Positions 1 through 11,545 of a stretch of DNA of 64,000 nt are shown in pieces. Source of the DNA: Andrena cerasifolii. Its lineage: Eukaryota; Arthropoda; Insecta; Hymenoptera; Andrenidae. The notes below the pieces were generated by a model, which had not been told where the DNA came from, did no database searches, and saw nothing but the letters and a program-made list of their open reading frames with translations. Where the stretch lies: the NCBI RefSeq assembly GCF_050908995.1, contig NC_135121.1:15810001-15874000 (forward strand). The letters are read 5' to 3'. Each line of letters begins with the position of its first letter. The stretch's first letter is position 1. The position numbers were made by a program, and so were the translations under genes.

Positions 1-820
1 TTAATGTAGTTCGAGTAGGAAGCTTATGTGCATCTGGCGAAATGTTCTTTCGTTGTTCGCGAAAAACTGGACAGACTCGTCCTGTATTCTGGACACGTAC
101 TGGTTCGATAGGAAAAAAAAAAAGAGATGAAACGGAGACGAATCGCGATCACGAATGAAATATCACGTTCCCGCGGTGCGATATATTTAAATCTTGCTGC
201 GGCAAATATGATTTCGAATAAAAGCGAGTGATTAAAATGCCATTGGGCTAACGTAGAATTTCATTCTGTGCTTGCTTTGGTACGAACAGCGGCTCACTGT
301 CCTGCGCGCCACGCACCCTGGGTTTAAATTCAATCTATACCCTTTTTCGAGGACATAACACGGATATGACTCTGAACTCGTTCCATCTCACAAATATATT
401 GAATTGTCTTCAATCTACAAATATTTAGAAGTATTAGATTCCTTATATGCAAGCATAGTGTTGAAATTCTCATACTTCGATCGAAGATACATTGATTTAT
501 GTTTAAAAAAGGGCTTCTTTAAATTTTTGTGATATTCTTGGTAATATTCTTCTTAAAATTCAGCACTATTCTCCATCGAAGTCATATGAAAGCTTCTAGC
601 TTGAAAGTCACGGGAGAAAATATATTATGCTTCAGTAGCATGAACACTTCTAGCATATTGCACCATTACACTTCAGATTCCTACGCAAAGAGGCAATGAC
701 AGAATATTGCAGACGAAAATTGAAAGTTATTCCTTATTTCATTGGTCGTTTCAGTTTTACTACCGAAAAGAATGCAGGATGTGTTTTCTGTGAACAAACG
801 TCACATTCTCCGAAGCCCTT
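1..820. other. noncoding stretch, nothing recognised
   Basis: AT-rich DNA with a short GC-richer piece near 290-330. No reading frame with domain-like content, no terminal inverted repeats and no RNA gene is visible. The left end of the window cuts whatever unit this belongs to. Confidence 0.5.
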
Positions 821-1740
821 CGAGTAGAGTAATAAAAAAAAGGGAGGAAAAGAAGAAGAGAAACATTGCCATGGTACAGCAGAAAATCCTCTAGAAATCC
901 TGCCAACTTTCTATTGAACTTGTCAGTCACGAGTCTGGAAACTTTTCCACGCAACGGGGGCAAAAAAAAAAAGAAACAAATTTCTTATTCCCCACGAATT
1001 AGTATACAATGGCCGGGAAGAGGTCGCATTTTTATTCAGAAGAGGAATGGGGAATGGGTGGAACGGGGACGTAAGTTGACGACCGAGCGGGGAGTTCAAG
1101 AAAGGAAAGGAGGGAAGGAAAAAAGGCAGAGTAAAAGTATCGAAGAAGGATCGCATCCCTATGATAACTCAATGATGTTATTATATAGGTACCAGCACCG
1201 CGACAGTTGGAGCTGCGCCACGTAATCGAGAAGGGTTCGTAAAGCATTAATGGAAGGCGAAGCTGGAGAAAGCCAAAGGACGAACAAAGAAGCGCAAAAA
1301 ATAAATGGAAAGTAAAGATGATAATAATCGCTGACATAAAAGGATTAACGGAACCACGAGTGAGCTAAGGAAACTCGCGACAACCGGATGGCAGATGTAT
1401 ATACGTAAGCAAGCATAAAGGGAAATCATTTCAGGCATTGTGAAAAGGGGTTTAAAAAAAAAGACACCGATCAAAGCAACGCACAGAGCTGAAACGTGGA
1501 ATAAAGAGAAAGTAATATAGACCAAGGAATTGCAGTGAAATGGAAAAGAAGGGGATGAAATATTCCACGATAAACGGTTGCAACCACTGGCTAACAAAGT
1601 GAAAAGAACGAGAGACAAAAGTGCAAGGAGAGGCGAAAAAGTACGACGGCAATTGATAGTGACGTGGAAGACGCAGGGGGGGTTGGGAACATAAAGGAAA
1701 GGGAGGGAAACTGAGAAAAAGAGGGGAACGGGAGCTGTTT
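821..1740. other. purine-biased stretch (A and G on the + strand)
   Basis: For about 900 bases the + strand is strongly enriched in A and G, with few T. There are A runs at 832-841 and 962-971, and GA-rich blocks around 1100-1130 and 1690-1730. The minus-strand frames here (101 to 123 codons) are rich in F, L, S and P, which is what a pyrimidine-rich strand gives without selection, so I do not call them genes. The bias could reflect transcription-linked strand asymmetry or old simple repeats. Confidence 0.45.
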
Positions 1741-4700
1741 AACCCTCGCCGAACTGAAACTTCACTCCACTCTCGGATAACGCGATAGACGTGACCAGCG
1801 GAGCGTTTATTTGCAGACGAGAAAAATGGAATTACAATAAAGTGAAATGAAGTTCTAACGATCCAGCTGGCTTTGCTTATCCTCGATCATGGTGTACCGA
1901 GCCACTTGGTTCCACCCAGCCGGTGTAACTTTAAAGTGCTCTCGTTATGTTTCGTTTTGTACCATTTTCTCACAGTCCCACGTTACTGGCTCTCTTTTTC
2001 TGCCCGAGTCTCGGGAATTTCGGCACTCTTGTGTATGTTCACCGCTGATGCATTAATTGCGAGGTAGAAGTAAAGCACGATGTTCTTCGACGATTGCTAC
2101 TCGACAATTTGATGATTATTTTCTAGGTCTCCTTTGTCGAAAAATTGACTTCAAGAGGAATGATACTTGAAAATTGGATATATAGAGAAAGAATTGAGAA
2201 TAAGAACAGCAGTGCATATTATTAAGTAATACAGAAGAATAGTAACATTCAGAATAATATTACTAAAAAATAATAGTCTTTAAAACTAGTTATAAGTGTT
2301 AATCTTAATCCGTTGAATGGATTTTCACGTTATTTCCTACAGTATTCATAAAATCATTTTGAAGAAATTATATCTGCTAATAATCAAGCTGCTAAACTGC
2401 GCAATCAAATTGTTTGATCAAGGATAATGGATTCATCAATTGCGGGCGACATTTAATTGCGCGAAAGAAAGGAGAATTGAAGTAATCATTACTTCGTTAT
2501 AAAAGTATCGATACAATTATAACTAATGATTTAATCAGCGATTAAAATAAGAAGTGGACACAATTTTTATATTCCATAAGATGTTTCGATAACGATGATA
2601 TTACAGAATTTGGAGTATTTTCTTTAAAGAGGGTGCAACATCTATAGAATCAATTCGATTGCATCGCAAATATGAATTTTAATAAAATGGAGAAATGATA
2701 AACAAGGAAACATGAATAGTTCACGTGCAATTACCTTTATCATCTGATTATTTAGTGATGGAGAAACAGTTGAGGTAAAAATAGATTGTCTCGAGGTTTT
2801 AAGAGAAGACCTAACACTAATTCTATAAGTCAATTCCGTTGACAACAGATTTACCGCTAAAGATAATGAGCTGATAAAGAAGGATAAAAGGTGTTATCCT
2901 GAAACGCTTACGGCCACGCCGTTAGGGTAACTCCAGTCGTTAAAGTTCCCCTCTTGCAATATTTCCCGCTCTTTTTCACCATTAGCCATTTCCCTTAAAC
3001 ACCATCGATCGCAAGTTACTCACTGAGTTTCAGCGTCTTAACGAGGATACTCGAAATCAAGGGAGAATCTAGTTAGACTTTTTTCCTTCATTTGTAATTT
3101 CCTCTTCCTTCGCAGACGATCAGTCCACCCCAAAGTAACGATAAAATGAGATTTAAATTTCAAAGATATTCGTTAAAATAGCAACTAAATACGCACTGGG
3201 TTTATATATTTCCTTCGATATTTTTGTAACTTTTTTATCACTTACCTATTGAATCTTTTAAAACACATCCTAACACATGTCTCTGATCAACAGTTTCAAC
3301 GTGCAGTTAGATGCAGGTATTCTTTCCCCCGAAAATCCATTTTCACCACTTCAGTGCAATCGTTGCATTAATCACCCTGCCGACTTGCCTGTCGAGTTTC
3401 AATCCTTACCACTGCACTTCCCTTTCGAAAGATTGACGGTTCCACGGCTCCCAGTCGAAATTCGACAGTTTGTTCTTTCCAAAACATAAACCCACAGTCC
3501 ACAAGCCCGACATTTGTCACTTCGCTGTTCGGGCGCTATGATTCGCACTCGATCAATCCCTTCCCATTCCCTGGCCACCCCTGTTTTGCTGGTGTTTCCC
3601 CCCGCACGCTGGGACAGGCCTTAACGAGTCATTGTGAGCACCCGACTGTTGGCCATTATTTATGCGCCGCATGGCACATTCGTAATAAAAGCTTCGGCGG
3701 GCTGAGGTGGCAAAAGGATCAGCCTTGCCAAATGAGTTGTAAACCACAGCTCGTAAAGGAATTTCTGTCAGTCGACTTTTAGCGTGAGTACGAACGAAGT
3801 GGGGTTCGCAGAATTCTTTGGAAATCAGAGTAGAAACTGTGATACTTTTTAATTTCGTATAAGATCGAGTGTAGTTTGATATGGTCGTTATGTACTTTCA
3901 CAGCCCTCAATATAATAATGTTGGAACATTATAATAATATGTAGTATAGACTACGCGTTTGGGGTCTTAAAACAGAGTGCTCTGTAACGCCACGACCCGC
4001 TATCAAGAGCCCTTCGATTATTGAATCTCAATAATGGTTGATCCGATTAGATTTTCAATGGTCTTAATGGGTAGATTGGGTTTGATTCACATAAGAAAAG
4101 TGTCTTCGTTTTGTTCCTACGTGCCTTATGAGCTGAGATATTTCAATGCAAAGTTCCAATTCGGCGAATGTTATGTTAAGAATCGTCATCGTCAAGTGTA
4201 GACAAGTGGGGAGCATGAAAGGGTGAGGAAATGTACCGCCAATTCACGCAGCACGAAAAAGACAAAAGGCAGCTAAGTTCAGGTCGCTAGTAAACCTAAC
4301 CTAGCTAGTGTCAATCAATCATAACCTGCCAAGTGTCAAATAAGGTAAGTCGCCAAAATTTTTTAATAGACTATGTAGAGCTAATAGAATCGAAGGGGAC
4401 GCACAGACTTGGAAGTTTTCCGGAGAAAGTTCAACAGAGAAGCATCTTCTTCCGCACAAGTTTCTGGAAGTTTCTGCCACGCATGTACAAAATAATATAT
4501 TGCAACAAATTGCATTTAAATTGACAGATATATTTATACCAGCAAATTATTTTTAATTTAGAGTTTCTATGTAAAGCTTATAGAAATCACAGACGAGGTA
4601 TAGGATAGACCTATCACCTTATGGATGTTCGTGTCGCCACCCAAACTGTGTTACCGACCCATCTTGGATCTTAGAAGTCTGCAATCCCATTGATTCCAAT

Positions 4701-5680
4701 CGTACTCATTCACGAGAGAAACGAGCTCTTCCTGATCACGATCGAATGAGCGAAGTTTAATCCAGAAAGGAGCGATTCCATGGCCCTGGAAAGTGGACTG
4801 GTTCCTCTTTGTTTTTATGACAAAATTATCTCTCTCCCGATATTCGAATCCTCTGGCCGATCTAACGTAAGAAGATCAAGATGAGACAAGCCATGGGACT
4901 TTTTGCTGGCATTGAATTATTATGGAAAGTAGCAATTAACCTCTCCATTCAGCAACGGTGCATAGCGAAATTTTACATAAAATATCCTCGATGAATATTT
5001 AAATATAATGCAGGATGCGGACCCACGGAAACGTGGAAACCATCAGACGGTTTCTTTTGCTTCACAAATGAGGCACGGTCCTTCCTTTTTCCTTCCGCTG
5101 TGTTCAGATGAAGCGTGATTTCAAGTTCCGCGCTGCTCGAGCCACACGGAAACCTTCAAGTTCCAATAATTTTATTGCTGCTTCACGTGACACCATTTTG
5201 TCTATTATTTAGGCACAGTGTGTGGGATGGATTCTTCTTCATGCGAAGAATTTATTTGCTTAAAATCATCGTGTTAATACACATCGCGCGGGGACGAATT
5301 ATCTGCTTCATGGAAACAAGCAACATGAAATACTCGCATCGCATACAGAGTAAACACCCTCTATTTTGATAATTCCTGAATACCACACGTCTACACGAAA
5401 CTGGCGACCAAATAATTAAAGTACATATCGCGGGAGAAGAGGAAGAACAGAATTCTTGTAAACAGAAAGATAACGATATGCTACCTTCAAACCTATCTGT
5501 ATTCCACCAGCGACAGGCACAGCAACTCTACCCCAAGTACACCATACAAATTCATTTCCGCTAACTCTGACGGACCCCGCGTAAAGATAATCATCGCGAC
5601 AGATTCTGATACATCATGCTCGCTCGCCAGTTGACCACTGAATGAATTTCCCCAGAAGCAAGTCGGCGGTTTATCGTCAA
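1741..5680. other. AT-rich noncoding stretch
   Basis: Mostly AT-rich unique-looking DNA, with a GC-richer piece around 2880-3020 and 3500-3730. The frames present are at most about 84 codons and resemble no protein I recognise. I see no inverted-repeat element and no tRNA box pair. Confidence 0.5.
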
Positions 5681-6571
5681 ACTCGGTCTAAATATCCAGG
5701 GCGGGACGGGCCGGCACGTGAGCGTAATTAGTTGCGCGTATCGTTGATGAGAACAAACATTCTAGCCGCAAATGCTTAGGCACACGCTGGGCTGGCTTTG
5801 GTTTGGATTTAGATGTGGACAAGTCCTGTCCTCGTCCCGCGTACCTGCGCAATGGGCGGCTGCGGGGCGCTCGCAAATTCGAATGACGCAACGGAGAACA
5901 AGGATGCGCTGTGACGGTGATTGTCGTGTCACAATCGTGCATTATGTCGCGCGCATAATGACCAGCTCGCACCAATGCATAGCATTTTCGGTACGTTCAC
6001 GCCGAATCGACTATCGACAAAAGCCGAAATTGAATCGACCTCGTCAACTGGCCCCCACCGTCTCCTCGCCCCTTTCAGTTTCTCTCCGCCCTTCTGCGAC
6101 CCCCTTCCACTTTGGCTTCGAATTTCTTCCTCCCCGCCTGTGCCACCTTTGCTCGGCTCGCGCTATTGTGTCGTTGAGAAGCTGGTGTATCACACGATGA
6201 CAGCGCTACATACTCTGCTGCAACTTGCAATTAGGGACGAAGGAAATGAATATAGGTATCGATACGGCAAACGCACGGGTGTAGGGTGTACTAAAACTAG
6301 CGAAGGGTAGTTTTCCTGAGGTCGGACGAGGTACACGGGGTGTTGAGGGTGTTCTGCCCCAAGCGATTGACACGTGGGGCCGTGGAGCAACACTCGTCTC
6401 CAGTTCTTTGAAAGTGTACCCTTTTTATGTGCTTGGGGAGCCTTTGTGTTCTAGTGAACTGGTTTATTTACATTTGCTCGAAGGGGTTGGCATATTTTGA
6501 CGCCAGTTCGTACCTGTGCACCAATGCTATAGTCACTCCGCGCCACATCGATTGCTCCTAGCACTAAACGT
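5681..6571. other. CpG-rich patch, no supported gene
   Basis: From 5681 to about 6190 the sequence is dense in CG dinucleotides, unlike the flanking AT-rich DNA. Two overlapping plus-strand frames of 142 and 129 codons cross it in different phases, as expected where high GC lowers stop-codon frequency. No conserved motif is visible. It may be a promoter or enhancer patch. Confidence 0.4.
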
Positions 6572-6573
6572 CC

Positions 6574-6631
6574 AGGGATGTCGATGAAATTCAGATATCA
6601 CGTAGCCCACGTGAAATTAGTAGGGGTTTAA
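6574..6631 (+). repeat. dispersed repeat R1, copy 1, left part
   Basis: This is the left half of an R1 repeat. It shares with the copy at 27137 the order GGGATGT, TGAAATT, a CGTA or TGTA step, then GTGAAATTAG followed by a G-rich run and TTTAA. The copy stops at TTAA (6628-6631), where another element is inserted. Its continuation resumes after the second TTAA at 7345. R1 has no coding capacity and I cannot place it in a named transposon class. Confidence 0.7.
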
Positions 6632-7340
6632 GGGGGTATTCTCGTCTAGAAGGCCAATTTTTTGCCTATCTTTAGGAACGATGCACAAAAAAACTACACA
6701 GTTTTCACCGATGAGCATTATTCACGCGTAGTTATTAACATTTCACTTAGTTTTAAAAAAAATGTCTACCATATATAATAATAATTAATGTAGATATGGG
6801 TTATCTCGTAAAGCGTGTGCAAAAAAAAAGTTCCCTCATGGCACACTCGATTCCGGTGTTCCGCTGATCGAAAATGAAAAAGTCAAAAGCATTCTTAATC
6901 AGTAAGAGTGTGGTTATAGCCGGTAGCAGATTTATGAAAAAATAAATAAAATTCACAAAATGACGGAACTTTGAATTTAAATTCATCTTTTTCGTGTTTT
7001 TTTCGTCTTTAAACGGCCTTAAACTTGTGAAAAAAAATATTTCGCCTTGATTCTGCTACCGGCTAGAATTATATGTTTTCTGAAGGTGTACGACAAAGAT
7101 GGACCAGATTGGCCGACTAGAAATTGAGATATCGTGTGTACCGTCATGAAAGACAACGTTTAGAGAAAAACCCATATCTCTATTAATTATTATTATATAT
7201 AACTGAAATTTTTTTCACAACTTACTGAAATGTTAGTAAATACGTGTGGACAATGCTCATCGGTAAAAATTGCGTAGTTTTTTTGTGAGTCGTCCCTAAA
7301 GAGAATAGAGGACCTCGTCCCTCCAGACAAGGATACCCCC
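6632..7340. mobile_element. TTAA-flanked foldback MITE, piggyBac-like
   Basis: A 709-bp element lies between direct TTAA copies at 6628-6631 and 7341-7344. Its ends are inverted repeats starting GGGGGTAT, matching 15 of the first 18 bases. The symmetry runs nearly to the centre: GATATGGGTT at 6793 mirrors its complement at 7169, and TAGCCGGTAGCAG at 6917 mirrors its perfect complement at 7053. Exact TTAA duplication and G- or C-run termini are typical of the piggyBac superfamily, so this is read as a non-autonomous member. It has no transposase frame. It interrupts an R1 repeat, so it is younger than that repeat. Confidence 0.85.
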
Positions 7341-7344
7341 TTAA

Positions 7345-7385
7345 GTAATCACTTCGCTGGTTTCGAAACAGTTTAAAACGTACAG
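7345..7385 (+). repeat. dispersed repeat R1, copy 1, right part
   Basis: The sequence right after the TTAA at 7341-7344 continues the R1 pattern. It gives GTAATCACTTCGCTGG, then TTTCGAA, then GTTTAAAA and TACAGA, in the same order and spacing as 27195-27236. Together with 6574-6631 this reconstitutes one R1 copy split by the 6632-7340 element. Confidence 0.7.
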
Positions 7386-10135
7386 AGCAAAACACTTCCC
7401 TATTACCAAAATCCCCGGCACGAAGACAAAAAAAAAATTGATTAAATAGGGGTGGGTTGACCCGCGCACAATTTTTTTTCACACACCGCACGAATCTCTG
7501 TGCATCGTTCTCCCTTTTCATTCCGTCCGTACGCTATTAGAGACCAGTTACCTAGTCGCGGCAGCCGTTAATCAAGCAGGCGCGAGTTCATCGATTGTCA
7601 GGTGTTGAAAGTGAACGTTCCCTCCGCGAGGAGGGCCCGCGGAACGCCGCCACCGCAACGGCGCGCCAGCGAAATAACAATTTCCCCGGTCCTTGCTAGT
7701 GGACGCGAGAGCCCTAGGAAAACGCAATTTGCATGGGAATATTACGGAATTTCCATAAATAATTTCGATACCTCGGGGTTATTAGCTGGCGTTCGAATTT
7801 TCATTAATGCATAATCGCGGGCCCGGAAGCCGGGGGGAAAAAGATCGTCACGGATATAACCGACGCGCGATTATATTTCAGCGGGTAGCTCGTATCGGGG
7901 GTGGGGGGTGGGGGGGGGGGAGGGGGAATGGACGAATTATCTCGTACCCAGTGAATTTGATTACTTAATTCGCGAATAGGTACGTTTACAGGCGCGGGTT
8001 GTATGTTTGGCAGCGGAGGCACGACGACGCGAACTCCGTAATCCAATTAACGCGGTGAAAGGCGAGATTGACGGTGAGACGACGGAGTTTCGAGGGTCCC
8101 GGGAATCGATTCGTACCACGGGCTGGTGGCAGATCGATCGTCAGAACGGAGCCTGTCAAACTATACTCTTGGGACCGCGGTTGCATTACGTCCGTCCTAT
8201 CGGCCAGCCGTGTTCGCGCGATTAGCGCGTTGCGAAACGTCTGCTCGCACTGTTTGTCTGTGCCGAGATAAGTCGATTTGCGGGCGGCACACGGCGACGT
8301 ATTGTCCTATCCCGCATCTGCGATCGGCATTTAGATACGACCGATACATTCTGTCTCTTCTCTTAAGCTACTCGCACGGTGAATGCACCCTACTATCTAT
8401 TCGATCGTTCACCCGATCGAATATCGTTTACGTATGACCGTCTGTCTCGAGACGTTTTATTTTGGGGTGGAGATCCTAGCAAAAGGAGAAATGGCAGAGC
8501 TCGGCGGGCCTCTCTGCGCGATCCGACTGAATGGGCGGGAAATGTTTGTTAGCAGCATGTAAAGCCTTAGGAATAGGATTGGGGGACGTCTGCGGTGTAA
8601 CTTATGTAAAAGTGATTCGGTAGTTGAGCAAATATAGAAACATATTTAATCGATCATGGCTACAATTTCGTTGGAATTAACTTTCCGGAGTGGCCGGTTG
8701 CCACGCGGTTATATTTAAGAATCACTTGGAGGGCATTAGTCGGAAATGGACTATATTGGCGGGCAGGAGGTCAATGCTCTGAGAGCTGATTATGAAGCAG
8801 CTCTTGATATCAATAACGAGAAGTGGGAAAATAGATGACCTTAATTAGTAAACACGAATCATCGCGCTAATCAAATATCGAAGAAAGTATGGAACTGATT
8901 GGTAGATTATTGAAAGTCGATTTTCTCACGGATGAAGCCTTCTATGGAGAAATTCTGTTCCACATTTTCAATGGATCCGCGCAGGAATTCCCATTTTAAT
9001 TACACCGCGTACACTTCAGCTCGTACGAACCGGCCAACTCTAAAGTAGTAATAACTTGCGAGCAATTCGCAAAGCGCCTTCAACGCGCACTTCCAAGCTC
9101 GTCTTTCAACCACATCTTCGTCGCCACTCGCTTCAGCAGTCTAGCAACGCCCCATAAATTCAAATTCATTTCTCACTTTTCCTCCGACACAGTCCCGCTG
9201 TAAAACGGGTATCAAAATCCAGAACACTGATGGGTGCTTTCAAGCATCCCTCCCTCGGCCTCCGTCGCTGCACCTTCCGTCCCACGAGCCGCATCTGCAG
9301 CTGCTGCCTGGTACCGCCATCTATACGTAAGTCCACGTGGGTTTTCTGACACGTATACATAGCCGCGCGAACGTATCGACGTGTCCCTTTATAACTGATT
9401 GCAGCGGGGTAGTAGCTCGGAGGAGGTGGTAGAAGCTTTTCATTCGATCGCCTTCCTTCCTTCCTTCCTTTGCTCGTACCTTTCTCTCCTTTGCAGCCAC
9501 CACTACCAACAACCCCTCATTCTTCCCGCGATCGTCATTCTCAGCCCCCGTTTCCATCCTCGGCTCGTTCTCAACCTCTTTCTCTTGATTTCCTGCCCTT
9601 CCCGCTGCTCTCCTCCTCCTGCTCCTGAGCGTCACCTCGGCCAAAGGGAAGTCTATAAATTTGCCAGGAGAAATTGTCATGAGAAATATGGAATATTGAG
9701 TGCCGTGGAACCTCTACTTTTTCACTACGCTGTTGGCTGCCGAAGGGGCAGGAAGATTTTCCAAACCGAAAGAGCCGAAGGTCCAAGACAGTACCTGTCG
9801 CCTTTCTTCTACTTCTCCCTTTGTTTCGCTTCTGGGACATCGCGAACGCTCGGACAAGGCGTTTGTCACGGCGACGCCTCTTCGTTAGCATTCATGCTGC
9901 TTTCTTCTCGTCAGCGATATTGAATTGCGAATTAATTCGTCGCTGTTGGAGCTGCTTTGAAATCACTTAAGCACTTGATTCCGAACAGTATAGTTTATTA
10001 TACGATGTATACATTTCCTAAGATGAAAATCTTCGTAGGTTTAGGGTCACTTCACTTCCAACTAAATAGGATCCATACTTTCTTCAGGGTCTTCCTTCGT
10101 CTCATACCAATTCCCTTTTTCCTGTAATTAGGCCT
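7386..10135. other. noncoding stretch with CpG-rich patch and simple repeats
   Basis: A CpG-rich patch covers about 7560-8440 with several overlapping frames of 66 to 103 codons, none recognisable. A pyrimidine-rich block covers about 9440-9620 and includes a CCTT tetranucleotide run at 9451-9471. The 174-codon plus frame over that block and its 119-codon antisense partner are low-complexity. A TATA-like CTATAAAT at 9653 has no gene below it. I see nothing that earns a gene call. Confidence 0.45.
7897..7926 (+). repeat. G-run tract, quadruplex-prone
   Basis: Thirty bases consist of G runs of 5, 6 and 11 or more, separated by single T or A. Four or more runs of at least three G with one-base loops is the usual pattern for a G-quadruplex-capable strand. 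Such tracts are also prone to length change and sequencing error. Confidence 0.75.
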
Positions 10136-10211
10136 GGATTAAATCTGGTTAAGTTTAGTTTGGGTCCAACTTTAACCCACTTCTAATCCACAACTAATCC
10201 AGTCTTAATCC
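10136..10211. promoter_or_regulatory. cluster of TAATCC (K50 homeodomain-type) sites
   Basis: TAATCC occurs on the + strand at 10184, 10195 and 10206, an exact 11-base spacing, and in reverse orientation (GGATTA) at 10136. TAATCC is the core site of K50 homeodomain proteins such as Orthodenticle/Otx, Pitx, Goosecoid and Bicoid. Eleven-base spacing puts the sites on nearly the same helix face. The array could instead be a decayed 11-bp tandem repeat, because the bases between sites are only partly alike. Function is inferred from the motif only. Confidence 0.35.
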
Positions 10212-11305
10212 AGACCTTGTACTCTGAATAACAAGATAGGGGAACAGACCCAGTTCCTTTTAGTAAATAAAGAGGACATAATGAGACATGCACAAAAAAT
10301 TTCATTAACCGCATTCCTCCTCTTGATCGACCTTAGGCTTTAATGTCACGTTTCACAAGAATCACCTTGGCTTCCCACCACTGAAGGAAATAATTCCATA
10401 AAACACCCCACGTAAACAGTACCATCTGCCTGATTCGTGACCTTATAATCAAATGCTAACAGCGATACAAACTCCGTTGACTTCGAAACATCAATGATAT
10501 CATCTGAATGTGTTATATCCTACCTGACCACTGCAATTTTCACTTTCGAATGTTCAACAAGTGAACTTGCGACGAAAGCAAATGAAGCATGTTGATATCT
10601 CAAATAGAAGCGATACATTTCCTTGCTGTTCCCTTTGGTGTGCGTTGCATTCAGTGACCTCAGAATCATTCGAGACGCATCGCCCCCGACATCCAAAAGC
10701 TGTTAGCCCCAGCGGCGTGTATTCGGACGTCGCGTGCACACCCCGACGACCACAAGTACATGGAGGCGTTAGTTTGTTACTACGGATAGGTAAGCCTGCA
10801 AAACGTGAGCGGGCGCTAACGTCTGCGTATAAATTATTAGTCGATATTTCAAGCATGACGTCACTTCCGGCAATGTGCCGGCTGGTTTCCGCGGTATGAT
10901 GGATGGTCCACCCCTCCATCCCGACGGACCGTGTCTCGCCACCCCCGTCGTCGTCGAGCTCTTCCTCAAATCGTTGCACATACACGGGTCTTCTGGCAAA
11001 TACACGCCGACCAACTTTCGCGTAATACGTGTACCACGGCCTGATCAACGTATCGCCAATGATCACGTATACTATCCTATGCTGGGGGTGGATAATCGAT
11101 TTTAGGGACCTGACTCGATTGGTCCAGTAGTTTTGAAAATCTTCAGTCAGGACATTACTGTTTTAGTGTCGTATGAGTGTCCTAATGTCTTATCTTTATG
11201 TATATAGATTGGGTGTTACATACTGCATTGCAAGAAAATTGGGAGACTGAATTGGGAAGGTTCAGAGATGTGTATCGAATACAATTCAATTACAATCATT
11301 ATATA
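10212..11305. other. noncoding stretch with CpG-rich patch
   Basis: The patch at about 10640-11060 is CpG-rich and is open on both strands (170 codons minus, 112 codons plus). The minus frame has a Cys-rich piece reading FGCRGRC, but no signal peptide, no full cystine-knot spacing and no splice context I can follow, so it is not called. The rest is AT-rich. Confidence 0.4.
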
Positions 11306-11545
11306 CAGTGGCGTGTAAAAATATTCGGCCACCCTTTAAAAAAAAATAACTTGTTTAGAATTCGTCCAAACGACTTGAGTTTTTTTGAGAAGCTAGAAGG
11401 ATTAGTTTGCTAAGTGATGTGATTCGTCGTTTTGAAAAAATTGCAATTGGTCGGAATAGCGAAAAAAAATAGTAAATGTCGTGTTTTTCAACTTTTTTGT
11501 CTGTGCTCGTAATGAAAATTTAAAAGATGCCTTTTGTAAGTAACT
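11306..11545 (+). mobile_element. Tc1/mariner-type left end, partial element
   Basis: After a TA (11304-11305) the sequence begins CAGTGGCGTGTAAAAATA and continues into a GGCCACCC segment. TA followed by CAGTGGCG is the classic start of Tc1-like inverted repeats. I find no matching right end and no transposase frame in the following kilobases, so this is a fragment or a badly decayed copy. The right limit given is a guess, placed where the AT-rich body stops resembling a transposon leader. Confidence 0.5.

Noticed and set aside
9399..9923. 174-codon plus frame
   Set aside because: Half of it is a pyrimidine-rich low-complexity block; an antisense frame of equal quality exists.
10554..11066. 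170-codon minus-strand frame with FGCRGRC, slightly reminiscent of a cystine-knot hormone
   Set aside because: No signal peptide, the other knot cysteines are not at family spacing, and the region is CpG-rich, where long frames arise by chance.
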